A DNA stretch of 64,000 nt from Ceratopteris richardii. Its lineage: Eukaryota > Streptophyta > Polypodiopsida > Polypodiales > Pteridaceae. Location: the NCBI GenBank assembly GCA_020310875.1, contig MU260054.1:1424501-1488500 (forward strand), written 5' to 3'. Positions 1-9,830 of the stretch are shown here, piece by piece. The notes under the pieces were generated by a model. It worked only from the letters and a program-made list of their open reading frames with translations, did no database searches and was not told where the DNA came from. The position numbers and the translations under genes are program-made. Each line of letters opens with the position of its first letter. The first letter of the stretch is position 1.

Positions 1-1
1 A

Positions 2-716
2 AGGAGGCAATAAAAGCCAGTAAATGGAATCTCAAAGAGGCATGTTGACATGGATAAAGATATTTGGGATGAGTTAGATGAAATGGCTAGGTCTACCATT
101 CGATTGCACCTAGCAAAAAATGTTTACTTTATAGTATTAGACTGTGAAAGTGAAGAAGAGCTTTGGAAGAAGATATGCAATACATATGAAAAAGGTACAT
201 CATCAAAGAAAGTGTATCTAACAAGAAAGTTATATGAACTTTGCATGAAGGACACAGATAGTGTTGCTACTAATCTAAATGAGTTTGATGCTATATTCTC
301 CCAAGTACAACCTTAAAAAGTGGATATGGATAATGAAATGAAAGTATTCTTGTTGTTGTGCAGCTTGCCATCATCATGGGATACGTTTTGCACAACTATT
401 AGCAATAGTGCACTTGGTGGTGAACTAATCTATGATGACATATGTGGAGCACTTCTAAGTGAGCAGATTCGTAGAAAATCGATCGTTTGCACTCAGAGTG
501 GATATGCATAAAATTTTTCTGATTCTTACCAAGGAAAGAATCAGCAATGCGATAGGAGCAAGAATCAGAAAAAGAATGTTCAACAGAATAAGAGTAGAAG
601 TAAATCAAGGAAGAGGGATATCGAATGTCACTATTTTCATAAGAAAGGACACATGAAGGAAGATTGTTATGCATTAAGGAATGCTAAAGGACAAAATGTT
701 GATGGGCATGTTAAAT
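2..716 (+). pseudogene. Ty1/copia gag relic (old copia A, part 1)
   Basis: Nucleocapsid (gag) remnant of an old copia element; the element begins left of the window. Frames 50-316 and 320-511 read as a UBN2-type gag with W-K-K-I-C...Y-E-K-G-T and V-F-L-L-L-C-S-L-P-S-S-W signatures. An in-frame TAA at 314 separates them. A frame change near 511 leads to a zinc-knuckle stretch at 626-667. Its spacing is C-X2-F-X4-H-X4-C, so the second zinc-binding cysteine has become phenylalanine. The frame ends at a stop at about 715. The protease remnant follows directly. It is dead by several independent lesions. The family call is firm, the boundaries approximate. Confidence 0.85.
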
Positions 717-845
717 AGTTACTTGCACCATCTACTTTGATTACAAAGATTGAACGAATTAATGTTATTTTTGATGATGTTGATGTGTTGACACTTGATA
801 TTACTATGTCAATTGAGGCTCTTATGGCTGATTCTCTTTCCCACA

Positions 846-947
846 CATGTATGCTAGATTCTAGTGCTTCTTTCCATGTGACACCACATTGAGAATTGTT
901 CTCTAATTATGTAGCAAAGCCTCTTGGTATCGTGAGACTTGGTGGCT
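846..947 (+). pseudogene. Copia A protease relic, 5' part
   Basis: Reads M-L-D-S-S-A-S-F-H-V-T-P-H followed by a stop and E-L-F-S-N-Y. This matches the copia aspartic protease entry, normally L-D-S-G-A with F-H-V-T-P-H-R. The active-site glycine is serine and the Arg position is a TGA (CGA to TGA would explain it). The sequence is cut at 952 by the young copia element and continues after 7398 with a D-I-V-G-I-G-D-V stretch and H-V-P-H, the normal downstream protease sequence. Confidence 0.8.
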
Positions 948-952
948 CTTAC

Positions 953-1974
953 TGTTGGTGCAGACCAATCACCAATTGAAGGCTTGGAAGATTAAAGGAT
1001 GAAGGAAGGATCAACTATTGAAGCTTGGAAGAAAGACACATTCAGAGTATATGAGAAATGTACACATATGTACATAGTTCACTTAGATCTTTGCTTGAGT
1101 AAGAATCTTGTACAAATTATCTATAAATACTTTAAGAAAAGTCGGGGCATGTATGAGAGCATATGTGACAAGAGTTAGAAGCCAAGATTGAGGAAGTTAG
1201 AAGTCATGAGATAGAAGAAAAGTTAGTTGTGTTAGCTCTCATCACTCAGTTGTAAATTTTTCTGAGTAATTGAAAATCTTGCGCCCGATGTTTCTGCGTC
1301 TGCTCCGTCTGTGTTTGATCAATTGAGAAATCCTTTTGAGGATATCTAAGTTGTTAGTTAATGAGCCTGTGACCTGAGTTTCAGAGTCTAATTGCAAACA
1401 GGCTAGGAGAATTGTAAGTAGGAACATTCATATGTGTTGAATGTTTACAGTTCTCTGAAACAGGCGCAAATTTCGAGTTTAATCTTTTGGTCAGATCTCA
1501 CTCCATAGTTTAAAGTTTTGTGCAAGTAAGCACTTAATCTTTAAGTTAGAAGATGATCTATTCGTGGCTAGAAGCATTTGCTTAAACGGGTTTTGTTCTG
1601 AGAGAATTGAAGTTAAGAAGTTAGGGGTGTCTAAATCGACTTCTCAGAAGTGCAGATTCAGACATAGGTAACTTGTGAAATCAATTTCTCAAGTTATACT
1701 AAAGCTTTTGAAGTAATTCAACTTGGAGGTGATGCGCAATCTCTAGGAGATGATTCGTACAAAGTTTCATCAAAAACTTTACATGTTTGATAGGTCAATG
1801 TGAAGAAATAGTGCAGCAGACTTTTCTGTGTTTTATCTTCTTCACAGATTTTCTCAATTTTGATAAGTTGGAGAGTGATCCTCTAAATTAGTGGAAGTTT
1901 TGACTTACTCTTCGTATAGAGGTGCTCTAATCACAAGAGTAGGTTGTTCTTTTGGAGATTAACACTCTCCATCA
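953..1974 (+). repeat. 5' LTR of copia Y
   Basis: 1022 bp, starts TGTTGGTGCAG and ends CTCTCCATCA. Almost identical to 6372-7393. It holds a TATA box at 1122-1129. The small minus-strand frame 1242-1427, also present in the other LTR, is a by-product of LTR identity and has no recognisable product. Confidence 0.96.
1122..1129 (+). promoter_or_regulatory. TATA box in copia Y 5' LTR
   Basis: TATAAATA, 169 bp into the LTR and repeated in the 3' LTR at 6541-6548. Its position suits the U3/R promoter of a copia element. The transcription start would be about 25-35 bp downstream; this is inferred, not seen. Confidence 0.6.
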
Positions 1975-1975
1975 G

Positions 1976-1987
1976 TGGTATCAGAGC
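1976..1987 (+). other. Primer-binding site of copia Y (tRNA-iMet)
   Basis: TGGTATCAGAGC, one base after the LTR end. It is the usual complement of the 3' end of plant initiator-methionine tRNA and primes minus-strand cDNA synthesis. A noncoding leader (1988-2196) follows to the gag start. Confidence 0.93.
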
Positions 1988-2196
1988 AGGAGACATCAAA
2001 TCAAGGAAAGGAGGATCCCGACTGCTGCAGATTCAAGAAATTCAACACTTGAAGAACTAAGAAGTGAAAGCTTGGAGTCAAAAGCCTGAGGAAAAGTCTA
2101 CTCGACATCAAGAAAGGCAAAAGGAGTCTAATTCGAAGTAAAGGTACATACATTGTTTGTAAAGCTTGAAGATTTCAATACACAGGTGGATACAAG

Positions 2197-4299
2197 ATGG
2201 GAGATGCTCTACAGATAGAGAAATTGGATAGGGAAAACTATCTTGCATGGTCAATGAGGATGGAAGCTCATCTTATGAGCAAAGATTTAATTGGTTACAT
2301 CACAGGAGAAGAAGAGAAGCCAGAGTTCAGAGATCCTAGTGTTCCAACTAGGGAAGAGTTAGCAGATCTGAAAAATTGGATGAAGAAAGATGCTCAAGCT
2401 AGGAGCATTATCTATATGGGAGTCAATGATTACTTGTTACCTCATATTAGAGGTCTTGAAAGTGCAACTGACATATGGAATGCTTTGGAGGAGCATTTCC
2501 AGAACACTACAAAGTCAAGGAAGGCATCCTTATGGGCAGAGTTTACTACTTTCAAGAAGAAGGCCTCTCAATCTATTTCAGACTATGTGACAAGGATGAA
2601 AGATATTGCAGATGCTTTAGGAGCTGTTGATGAAGACATTGAGGAAGATAAATTGGTAAGGCAAATCCTTACAGGGTTGAGAGGTGATGACAAATGGAAG
2701 CCATTTATTTTGTCTACAGAGTTATCACTTGACCATTTCACTCCTGATCTAAATCAATTGTTAGGTCATATGCTAACATTTGAGCAGGATGTTAAAGGAG
2801 ATGGTGACAAGAGTACAGGTCATGCAATGTACTCAAAGGACAAGAAGAAGAATAGCAAAGGAAAACAACAAGCAGGTGAAGATGAAGGAACAACTACTCA
2901 AGCCAACTTCCTAAGAGGAAGAGGAGGTGGCAAAGGTAGAGGAAGAGGCAGGAACAACAAAGATGGAGGCAAAGCTTGCTGGATTTGTGGTAAGACAAAT
3001 CACTTAGCTAATGATTGTTGGCATAATAATCAGAATAATGGTGGATACAATCAAAATTATAATTCAAGAGGAAGAGGTGGCAGAAATCAAAGAGGTAATT
3101 ACAGAGGTAGAGGTGGAAGGAATTACTTTGGAAGAAATGCAGGTAGAGGATTCCAAAGTCAACAATACAACAACACCTACTACAATTATGCTTCAGATCA
3201 AAAGGAAGATTCAACATTGATAATGAATGCAACTTGTGAAAGGCAGAATGAAGATCAAAGAGTCTTCTACATTGACTCAGGATGTAGCAATCACCTGAGT
3301 GGTAACATATCTTTGATGACTGATTTGGAGAGTAAAATTTTTAATCATGTTGTTCAAACAGGTGACAACACAAAGCACAATGTGAAGTCAATTGGATCAG
3401 TGAAGGCCAAGGATGGAAGCACATTATTGAGTAAGGTTTTGTATGTTCCTACAATCCCTAAGAATTTGATAAGTGTAGGACAAATTGTTGAAAAGGGATA
3501 TGAAGTAAGGTTCACTAATGATGGAGTATATGTGGAAGATCCTAGCCAAGGGTATAAACAGATTGTTTCAGGAAAAAAGGAAGGAAGATTATTTACATTG
3601 AAGATTCAAGGCAATATTGGTCATGCTATGTTCACATATGGAGGACATAAGATCTCTGAGTTAGATCTTTGGCACAAGAGGCTTGGACATTTCAATGAAA
3701 GAGGTATTAAAGATATGGTTAACAATGGTTCAGTGATTGGATTGCCTAATGTTGCAGGTCAACATATGACATACAAATGTGAGGCATGTCAATTAGGTAA
3801 GGCTCATAAACATTCCTATTCCAAGCATGGTTTTATGTACTCAGAGAAGCTTGAGTTGGTACACACAGATGTGTGGGGACCATCAAAAGATTTCAGTATA
3901 AATGGATCAAGGTATTATGTGATTTATGTTGATGATGCTACTAGGTGGATCACTATCTATGTGATCAAAGATAAGTCAGAAGTGTTTAATACATTTAAAC
4001 ACTATCAAGCATATGCAGAAAGAATTACAGGTCATAAGTTGAAAAGACTAAGGTCAGATGGAGGGGGAGAGTATTTCTCAAATGAGTTCAGTGATTACTT
4101 ATGGAATGCAGGTATAAAAAGGGAAGTTACTTGCAGGTACTCTCCTCAACAAAATGGTGTTGCAGAAAGGAGAAATAGAACTCTTGTTGAGTTTGCAAGA
4201 TCCATGATGAAGGAGAAAAATTGCCCTAATTATTTGTGGGCTGAGGCTGTAAATACAGCCACTTATTTGGTCAATAGATTACCATGTAAAGCCTTGTAG
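2197..4299 (+). CDS. Copia Y gag-protease-integrase (polyprotein 5' part, ends at UAG)
   Basis: 700-residue first part of a copia gag-pol polyprotein, starting at the first ATG after the leader. In order: UBN2-type gag (about 1-240); Gly/Arg/Asn-rich stretch around a CCHC zinc knuckle (C261-C274, C-W-I-C-G-K-T-N-H-L-A-N-D-C); aspartic protease with D-S-G at 360; GAG-pre-integrase with a zinc-binding H-H-C-C pattern (about 485-540); integrase core with D558, D621 and E657, the last two separated by 35 residues as in D,D-35-E enzymes. The frame stops at UAG 4297-4299, just after the integrase core. The related element near 35 kb has an asparagine codon there. The frame resumes at 4303 without a shift, so the stop is either a new null mutation or read through. 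Confidence 0.93.
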   Translation: MGDALQIEKLDRENYLAWSMRMEAHLMSKDLIGYITGEEEKPEFRDPSVPTREELADLKNWMKKDAQARSIIYMGVNDYLLPHIRGLESATDIWNALEEHFQNTTKSRKASLWAEFTTFKKKASQSISDYVTRMKDIADALGAVDEDIEEDKLVRQILTGLRGDDKWKPFILSTELSLDHFTPDLNQLLGHMLTFEQDVKGDGDKSTGHAMYSKDKKKNSKGKQQAGEDEGTTTQANFLRGRGGGKGRGRGRNNKDGGKACWICGKTNHLANDCWHNNQNNGGYNQNYNSRGRGGRNQRGNYRGRGGRNYFGRNAGRGFQSQQYNNTYYNYASDQKEDSTLIMNATCERQNEDQRVFYIDSGCSNHLSGNISLMTDLESKIFNHVVQTGDNTKHNVKSIGSVKAKDGSTLLSKVLYVPTIPKNLISVGQIVEKGYEVRFTNDGVYVEDPSQGYKQIVSGKKEGRLFTLKIQGNIGHAMFTYGGHKISELDLWHKRLGHFNERGIKDMVNNGSVIGLPNVAGQHMTYKCEACQLGKAHKHSYSKHGFMYSEKLELVHTDVWGPSKDFSINGSRYYVIYVDDATRWITIYVIKDKSEVFNTFKHYQAYAERITGHKLKRLRSDGGGEYFSNEFSDYLWNAGIKREVTCRYSPQQNGVAERRNRTLVEFARSMMKEKNCPNYLWAEAVNTATYLVNRLPCKAL

Positions 4300-4302
4300 G
4301 GT

Positions 4303-6363
4303 ATGACACCATATGAGGCTTGGTGGGGTAAGAGACCTACCTTGGATCATTGCAGAGTTTTTGGGTGTGTGGCATATGCATATGTGCCATCACAATTAAG
4401 ACACAAATTGGAACCCAAAGCTGAAAAGTATGTTTTCATTGGCTATGATGACAAGCAGATGGGCTATAGATTGTGGAGTCCATCAACAAAACAATTTATG
4501 GTTTCTAAAGATGTTACATTTGATGAACAAAGCACTTGGTATGCAGGTACAATCAACATCAATACAAGTGATGAAGAAGAAGTGATTCAAAGAAAAGGTA
4601 AATCAAAAGTTCAGATATTTGATGAGCAAGAGAATAATGAAGTGCAGGTTGAAGTGGAAGAGACACCAAGATTTGATCCTGAATGTGAAGAGCCAGAAAC
4701 TTCAAGGAGTGGAGAACTCAGAAGGTCATCAAGAAATAGGTGGCAACCTACAAGGTATAGTTATGATACTTCATTTCTAGCCACAAAAGATTATGCTTAT
4801 ATGGTGAATACAAATGAAGACCCTTCTACATATGAAGAGGCAAAAGGTAAGGAAAAATGGGAGAGTGCTATGCAGGAAGAATATGATGCACTATTGGAGA
4901 ATCAAACATGGGATTTGGTTCCTAAACCAAATAGTCAGAAGATTATTGGATGCAAGTGGGTCTACAAGACAAAAAGGTTTGCAGATGGAAGTGTGTCTAG
5001 ATACAAAGCTAGACTTGTTGTAAAAGGCTTTGCTCAAACATATGGTATTGATTATGATGAGACCTATAGTCCTGTGGCAAAGATGACAACCATAAGGACA
5101 CTTATTGCTATTGCTGCATGTAAAGGTTGGAAGCTATGTCAACTTGATGTGAAGAATGCTTTTTTGAATGGTTATATTTCAGATGATGTATTCATGGAGC
5201 AACCTCAAGGGTTCAGAGATAAAAGGTATCCAGATCATGTGTGCAAGCTCAAGAGAGCTTTGTATGGCTTGAAGCAGGCCCCAAGGGCATGGAACTATAG
5301 ACTTGTGAAGTTCCTAAAAGAACTTGGTTTTCAGGTGTCTAAAGCAGATAGTAGCTTGCTTGTCAAAGCAAGTGAAAATGGTTTCATATACATGTGCATA
5401 TATGTTGATGATATAATTCTTACAGGTACAGATGAAGAAGGAATACAAAGGCTCAAGAGGCAAATGGAAAAGGAGTTCAAGATAAGTGACTTGGGAGACT
5501 TGTCATATTTCTTGGGCATGGAAATTACATATACTCAACATGGAGTATTTGTGACCCAAGAAAGGTATTTGAAGAACTTGTTAATCAAGTTTAAAATGGA
5601 TGATTGCAGGGTAGCACCTACACCAATGGAGGTGAATCACAAATTGAGTAAGTATGGAGGTGAAGAATTTAAGGACATGAGACAATATCAGAGTTTGGTT
5701 GGTAGTCTTATCTATGCTACTCTAACTAGACCTGATTTATCATATGCAGTAGGGGTTTTGTCTCAATTTATGCATTGCCCAAGGAAAGAACATTGGATTG
5801 CAGGACAAAGGGTGTTGAGGTACATTAAGGGTACACTCAATGAAGGTTTGTATTATGGGTTTACCTCAGATACAAATATCAAAATTTATAGTGATGCAGA
5901 TTGGGCAGGTAATCCAGATGATAGAAGATCAACCTATGGATACATGTGTTATGTGGGAGATAAGTTAATCTCATGGTGTTCTAAGAAGCAACATACAGTT
6001 GCTTTGTCTTCTACAGAAGCTGAGTATAAAGGCATGGTTGAAGCTGCAAAAGAAGTGATTTGGCTCAAGACCTTGATGAAGAGTCTTGACATTATGCATG
6101 GGGTACCAATTATATATGGAGATAACATGAGTTCATTGTATTTAGCTGCTAATCCTGTTTTTCATGCCAGGACCAAACACATTGAGATTCAGTACCACTT
6201 TCTAAGAGAGAAGGTGATGGATAAAGAGATTGAAGTAATCCATACTTCAACAAGAGATCAGATAGCTGATATGCTTACAAAAGGCTTGGATGGACCAAAG
6301 TTACAAAGGTTCAAAGACATGGCAGGTGTAAAGAAGATAGAGAAAACCTCAATTGATGATTGA
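4303..6363 (+). CDS. Copia Y integrase C-term, reverse transcriptase and RNase H
   Basis: Second part of the same polyprotein, in frame with 2197-4299 past one UAG. The ATG at 4303 is an internal methionine of the G-M-T-P-Y-E-A-W box, not a known start. Residues 1-60 are the integrase C-terminal part. An acidic linker follows, then the copia RT: L-D-V-K-N-A-F-L-N-G with catalytic D282, L-Y-G-L-K-Q-A-P-R-A-W, and Y-V-D-D at 367-370. RNase H shows D531, E572 (S-S-T-E-A-E-Y) and D607 (G-D-N), with H-I-E-I-Q-Y-H-F near the end. The stop is immediately followed by the purine tract. It would copy element RNA into cDNA in virus-like particles. All catalytic residues I can place are present. Confidence 0.92.
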   Translation: MTPYEAWWGKRPTLDHCRVFGCVAYAYVPSQLRHKLEPKAEKYVFIGYDDKQMGYRLWSPSTKQFMVSKDVTFDEQSTWYAGTININTSDEEEVIQRKGKSKVQIFDEQENNEVQVEVEETPRFDPECEEPETSRSGELRRSSRNRWQPTRYSYDTSFLATKDYAYMVNTNEDPSTYEEAKGKEKWESAMQEEYDALLENQTWDLVPKPNSQKIIGCKWVYKTKRFADGSVSRYKARLVVKGFAQTYGIDYDETYSPVAKMTTIRTLIAIAACKGWKLCQLDVKNAFLNGYISDDVFMEQPQGFRDKRYPDHVCKLKRALYGLKQAPRAWNYRLVKFLKELGFQVSKADSSLLVKASENGFIYMCIYVDDIILTGTDEEGIQRLKRQMEKEFKISDLGDLSYFLGMEITYTQHGVFVTQERYLKNLLIKFKMDDCRVAPTPMEVNHKLSKYGGEEFKDMRQYQSLVGSLIYATLTRPDLSYAVGVLSQFMHCPRKEHWIAGQRVLRYIKGTLNEGLYYGFTSDTNIKIYSDADWAGNPDDRRSTYGYMCYVGDKLISWCSKKQHTVALSSTEAEYKGMVEAAKEVIWLKTLMKSLDIMHGVPIIYGDNMSSLYLAANPVFHARTKHIEIQYHFLREKVMDKEIEVIHTSTRDQIADMLTKGLDGPKLQRFKDMAGVKKIEKTSIDD

Positions 6364-6371
6364 GGGGGAGC
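6361..6371 (+). other. Polypurine tract of copia Y
   Basis: TGAGGGGGAGC directly before the 3' LTR, overlapping the pol stop codon. This is the plus-strand priming site. The identical tract precedes the 3' LTR of the second element (37541-37551). Confidence 0.85.
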
Positions 6372-7393
6372 TGTTGGTGCAGACCAATCACCAATTGAAG
6401 GCTTGGAAGATTAAAGGATGAAGGAAGGATCAACTATTGAAGCTTGGAAGAAAGACACATTCAGAGTATATGAGAAATGTACACATATGTACATAGTTCA
6501 CTTAGATCTTTGCTTGAGTAAGAATCTTGTACAAATTATCTATAAATACTTTAAGAAAAGTCGGGGCATGTATGAGAGCATATGTGACAAGAGTTAGAAG
6601 CCAAGATTGAGGAAGTTAGAAGTCATGAGATAGAAGAAAAGTTAGTTGTGTTAGCTCTCATCACTCAGTTGTAAATTTTTCTGAGTAATTGAAAATCTTG
6701 CGCCCGATGTTTCTGCGTCTGCTCCGTCTGTGTTTGATCAATTGAGAAATCCTTTTGAGGATATCTAAGTTGTTAGTTAATGAGCCTGTGACCTGAGTTT
6801 CAGAGTCTAATTGCAAACAGGCTAGGAGAATTGTAAGTAGGAACATTCATATGTGTTGAATGTTTACAGTTCTCTGAAACAGGCGCAAATTTCGAGTTTA
6901 ATCTTTTGGTCAGATCTCACTCCATAGTTTAAAGTTTTGTGCAAGTAAGCACTTAATCTTTAAGTTAGAAGATGATCTACTCGTGGCTAGAAGCATTTGC
7001 TTAAACGGGTTTTGTTCTGAGAGAATTGAAGTTAAGAAGTTAGGGGTGTCTAAATCGACTTCTCAGAAGTGCAGATTCAGACATAGGTAACTTGTGAAAT
7101 CAATTTCTCAAGTTATACTAAAGCTTTTGAAGTAATTCAACTTGGAGGTGATGCGCAATCTCTAGGAGATGATTCGTACAAAGTTTCATCAAAAACTTTA
7201 CATGTTTGATAGGTCAATGTGAAGAAATAGTGCAGCAGACTTTTCTGTGTTTTATCTTCTTCACATATTTTCTCAATTTTGATAAGTTGGAGAGTGATCC
7301 TCTAAATTAGTGGAAGTTTTGACTTACTCTTGGTATAGAGGTGCTCTAATCACAAGAGTAGGTTGTTCTTTTGGAGATTAACACTCTCCATCA
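6372..7393 (+). repeat. 3' LTR of copia Y
   Basis: 1022 bp, partner of 953-1974, followed by the second CTTAC target duplication at 7394-7398. Confidence 0.96.
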
Positions 7394-7398
7394 CTTAC

Positions 7399-8836
7399 TA
7401 GTGCGACATTGTGGGGATTGGAGATGTGGTTGTGTAGTTTGTTGTGGTTCAAAATTTACTATGCATAATGTACACCATGTACCACACTTATCGTGCAATT
7501 TGATGTGAGCTGGTCAAGTTGATGACCTTCTTTACAAGATGTTCTTCTATCCTTAGACCTTTCACATATCAAAGGGAAATATGTTTATTGTAAAAGGACG
7601 CAAAGTTGCCTCACTTTATCCTTTATTTGTACCACAAAAAGAACACTTGTTATCTGTTTCTGAATAGCCTATGGCTTGTATTTGGCATGGTCATTTTGGC
7701 CATATATCTCATAGTGGAATGGAAAATCTTTCTCATTCTAGCTACTTACTTATGTCATGTTTCTTTGATTTTTCATTTTGTGAGCATTTTCGATATGGAA
7801 AGCAAACCAAAAATGTGCATAGAGTGCACATTGAATCTTCAATTTAGCCTTTAGATCTCGTTCATAGAGATTGTGTGGTCCTATGCCCACAAGGTCCTTA
7901 GGTGGTTGTCTTTACTTTGTCACTTTCATAGATGATGCTACTAGAAAAGTTTGGGTGCATCCTATCACATCAAAGGATGAGGTATTTCCTACTTTTAGAA
8001 AATGGCTTGCTTCATTTGAGACTAAAAAAGGAACTACGCTCAAAGATTTATGTTCACATAATGGGCATGAGTGTACCTCACGTGAATTTAGCCTTTCGTG
8101 CTAGTCGAGAAATTCATAGAGAGTTTACAGGTACTTATAAACTAGTGTAGAATGGTATAGTTGAAAGGATGAATAGAACCATTCAGGGTAAATTATTCTC
8201 TATGCTGCATCATGCAAACCTTCCACAAGGGTTTTGGGTAGAAGCAATATTGACTTTAGTTCATGTGATTAACCTTTCACCTAGTACTGCCAAAGGTGGA
8301 AAAGTGGCATAAGAGTTATGGAGAGGGAAGCCACCATATTATGATCATCTTTGCACTTTTGGGTGTTAAGCATATGATCATATACCCAAGAATCTTATCA
8401 AAACGTGGGACCATAAGTCAGAGAAATGCATTTTTCTTGGATATGGTCGAGAAAGACAATTTGGATATTGCTTATGGGATCTAGAAACATGGACAATGAT
8501 CAAAAGTAATGATGTCATTCTCAATGAGTCTAAGATGAATAAAAAAACCATTAAGGAGGTTGAAGTGAGAGGAGTTGTGTTTGTGGATACTAGTCCTCCA
8601 ATTAACATGCATAAAAATGTTGCACATAGGGATGTTCAAGAGAATGTTTGATCAGATCAGTCTAAAAATGTTCTTGTTCAACAAGCATTGAGATGCTCTA
8701 CTCGTGTCTCACATCCACTTCATAGATATGTTTGAGGTTTAGGATTTGTTATGCTAACAGATGCCAGTGAGCTTTCTTGCTATTTGAAGCTATGCGGATG
8801 GAGGATCATGTCAAGTGGAAGCATGCCATAAAGATT
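7399..8836 (+). pseudogene. Copia A protease end and integrase relic, part 2
   Basis: Resumes the old copia A exactly after the CTTAC duplication. Read across frames, 7400-7540 gives the protease tail. 7600-7850 gives GAG-pre-integrase (W-H-G-H-F-G-H-I-S; C-E-H-F-R-Y-G-K-Q-T). 7871-8104 gives the integrase core (Y-F-V-T-F-I-D-D-A-T-R-K-V-W), with the second catalytic Asp replaced by His (S-H-N-G-H-E). 8150-8740 gives the integrase C-terminus and linker (C-I-F-L-G-Y-G-R). Several stops and frame changes occur. The last part, up to 8841, is the conserved start of the RT domain (M-E-D-H-V-K-W-K-H-A) and continues in frame at 11412. Confidence 0.85.
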
Positions 8837-8841
8837 GAGTT

Positions 8842-9337
8842 TGTTGTATATTATGGAATCATGGAAGGATAAATGGATTGTAATTTTTTAAATGTCGAGA
8901 AGGTTTTAATGTGGTTGTGTCTGATCTAGCAGGTGAAGAAGCATGAGTGCGTGGATAAGCATAAGGGCGTGGATACAAGTGGACGCACGTGAATAAATAA
9001 ATTTGAAGACTAACTCGAAGACTTTGAGAATAGTTATATATAGGTTTATCTTGTTGTAAAAGTAGTGGTTCGTTTTAGAAAGCAACGCCTTTTGTAAAGA
9101 AAGTAGTTTTACCTAAAAAGACGCTTTGAAAAGCGACGGCCCTCATGTAACTTCTATTTCAGGACGTAATGGAAATAAACCTATAAATACATGTACTCTG
9201 ATAGACTCGTCCATCAGAGTGCATGGGGGGAGATTGCACCCAATGCTGCGTTCAGTCTCGTCTCTTGTGTCGTCTATTCTCTCTGTGTGTTCTGAGTTCG
9301 TAATCTCTATATGCGCATGACCAAGATCCTGACAACA
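8842..9337 (+). repeat. 5' LTR of the gag-only element
   Basis: 496 bp, partner of 10911-11406. It contains CTATAAATA at 9181-9189 followed at once by a strong inverted repeat (see separate entry). Confidence 0.92.
9191..9224 (+). promoter_or_regulatory. 12-bp stem-loop just below the LTR TATA box
   Basis: Arms 9191-9202 and 9213-9224 pair over 12 positions with one G-U pair and a 10-nt loop. The 3' LTR keeps it at 11260-11293, where an arm change still allows a G-U pair. It lies about where transcription should start, so it would form near the 5' end of the RNA (R region). Its function is unknown. It lacks the CUGANGA/GAAA core of a hammerhead ribozyme. Confidence 0.6.
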
Positions 9338-9338
9338 G

Positions 9339-9350
9339 TGGTATCAAAGC
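9339..9350 (+). other. Primer-binding site of the gag-only element
   Basis: TGGTATCAAAGC, one base after the 5' LTR. One mismatch from the usual tRNA-iMet complement seen in copia Y. Confidence 0.85.
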
Positions 9351-9385
9351 TCTGCATGCGTCAATACAGAGGGTTATGTTCTCTG

Positions 9386-9535
9386 TTCGCAATTCCGATT
9401 CCGATTCCATCTCCGTCTCCGTCTCCGGTTCCGATTCCTGTTTCTGTTTCAGTTTCAGTTCCAGAACGTTTTCACCTATGTTTTCACCTACGTTTTCACC
9501 TACATTTACACCTACATTTTCGACTAAGGCAAAGA
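9386..9535 (+). repeat. Hexamer-like tandem repeats in the leader
   Basis: First a run of degenerate TCCGAT/TCCGTC hexamers (about 9386-9450). Then about four units of a 15-18 bp TTTTCACCTA(C/T) motif (about 9468-9520). The repeats keep several frames open by chance; no protein is supported. Confidence 0.65.
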
Positions 9536-9664
9536 ACTTAGGCAATAACTTAGGCAATACATTGGCAACATTGGCACCCAAGTCTCCCTTGGCTCCCGTT
9601 GGTAGCTGTTGGCTACACGCGAGGCAATTTTAATTTTGAGTGGCAATAGAGTGGTTTAGAGTCC

Positions 9665-9737
9665 CTAAGATAGGAGGATTTGAACCCACAACCTCCTACT
9701 TTCAAGGGAAGTACTTTTACCACTATACTCTTTCTTG
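9665..9737 (-). tRNA. tRNA-like sequence, possible pseudogene, anticodon UGA
   Basis: On the minus strand 72 nt plus a discriminator base fit tRNA spacing exactly: 7-nt acceptor (5 of 7 pairs), D arm with GTGG, anticodon arm with loop CTTGAAA (4 of 5 stem pairs), 5-nt variable loop, T arm with TTCAAAT loop (4 of 5 pairs). The internal polymerase III boxes match their consensus: A box AGTATAGTGG at 9729-9720, B box GGTTCAAATCC at 9686-9676. UGA would read serine codons, but the short variable loop is not that of a nuclear tRNA-Ser. It lies antisense in the leader of the gag-only element. It may be a captured tRNA, a tRNA-derived SINE head, or decayed. Confidence 0.45.
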
Positions 9738-9830
9738 GAGTTGTTACTCAAGTTCTCTCTCCTTAAATTTAACATAACTTTCAGTTTTTACTTTTGAAGG
9801 CGGCATGATGCGACGCGACGCGGCGCGTCT

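Larger units (their letters stand above)
953..7393 (+). mobile_element. Young complete Ty1/copia LTR retrotransposon (copia Y)
   Basis: A complete copia element of 6441 bp with two 1022-bp LTRs (TGTTGG...CA), an initiator-Met primer-binding site, a gag-pol frame and a purine tract. A 5-bp target-site duplication CTTAC lies at 948-952 and 7394-7398. By eye I find three mismatches between the LTRs (near 1560, 1847 and 1909 in the 5' copy), so the insertion is recent. It lies inside the protease/integrase region of an older copia relic whose coding sense resumes on the far side. The coding region has one in-frame stop (4297-4299) and no frameshift. A second element of the same lineage lies at 31694-38211. 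Confidence 0.96.

Noticed and set aside
1242-1427. 61-aa minus frame found twice (also 6661-6846)
   Set aside because: Lies in the two LTRs of copia Y; identical because the LTRs are, without coding evidence.
7606-7854. 82-aa hydrophobic frame, possible membrane protein
   Set aside because: It is an off-frame reading of the copia A GAG-pre-integrase relic, which is recognisable in another frame.
9191-9224. Hammerhead ribozyme (retrozyme-like) in the LTR
   Set aside because: CTGAT and a hairpin are present, but neither strand has the CUGANGA and GAAA core or a third stem.
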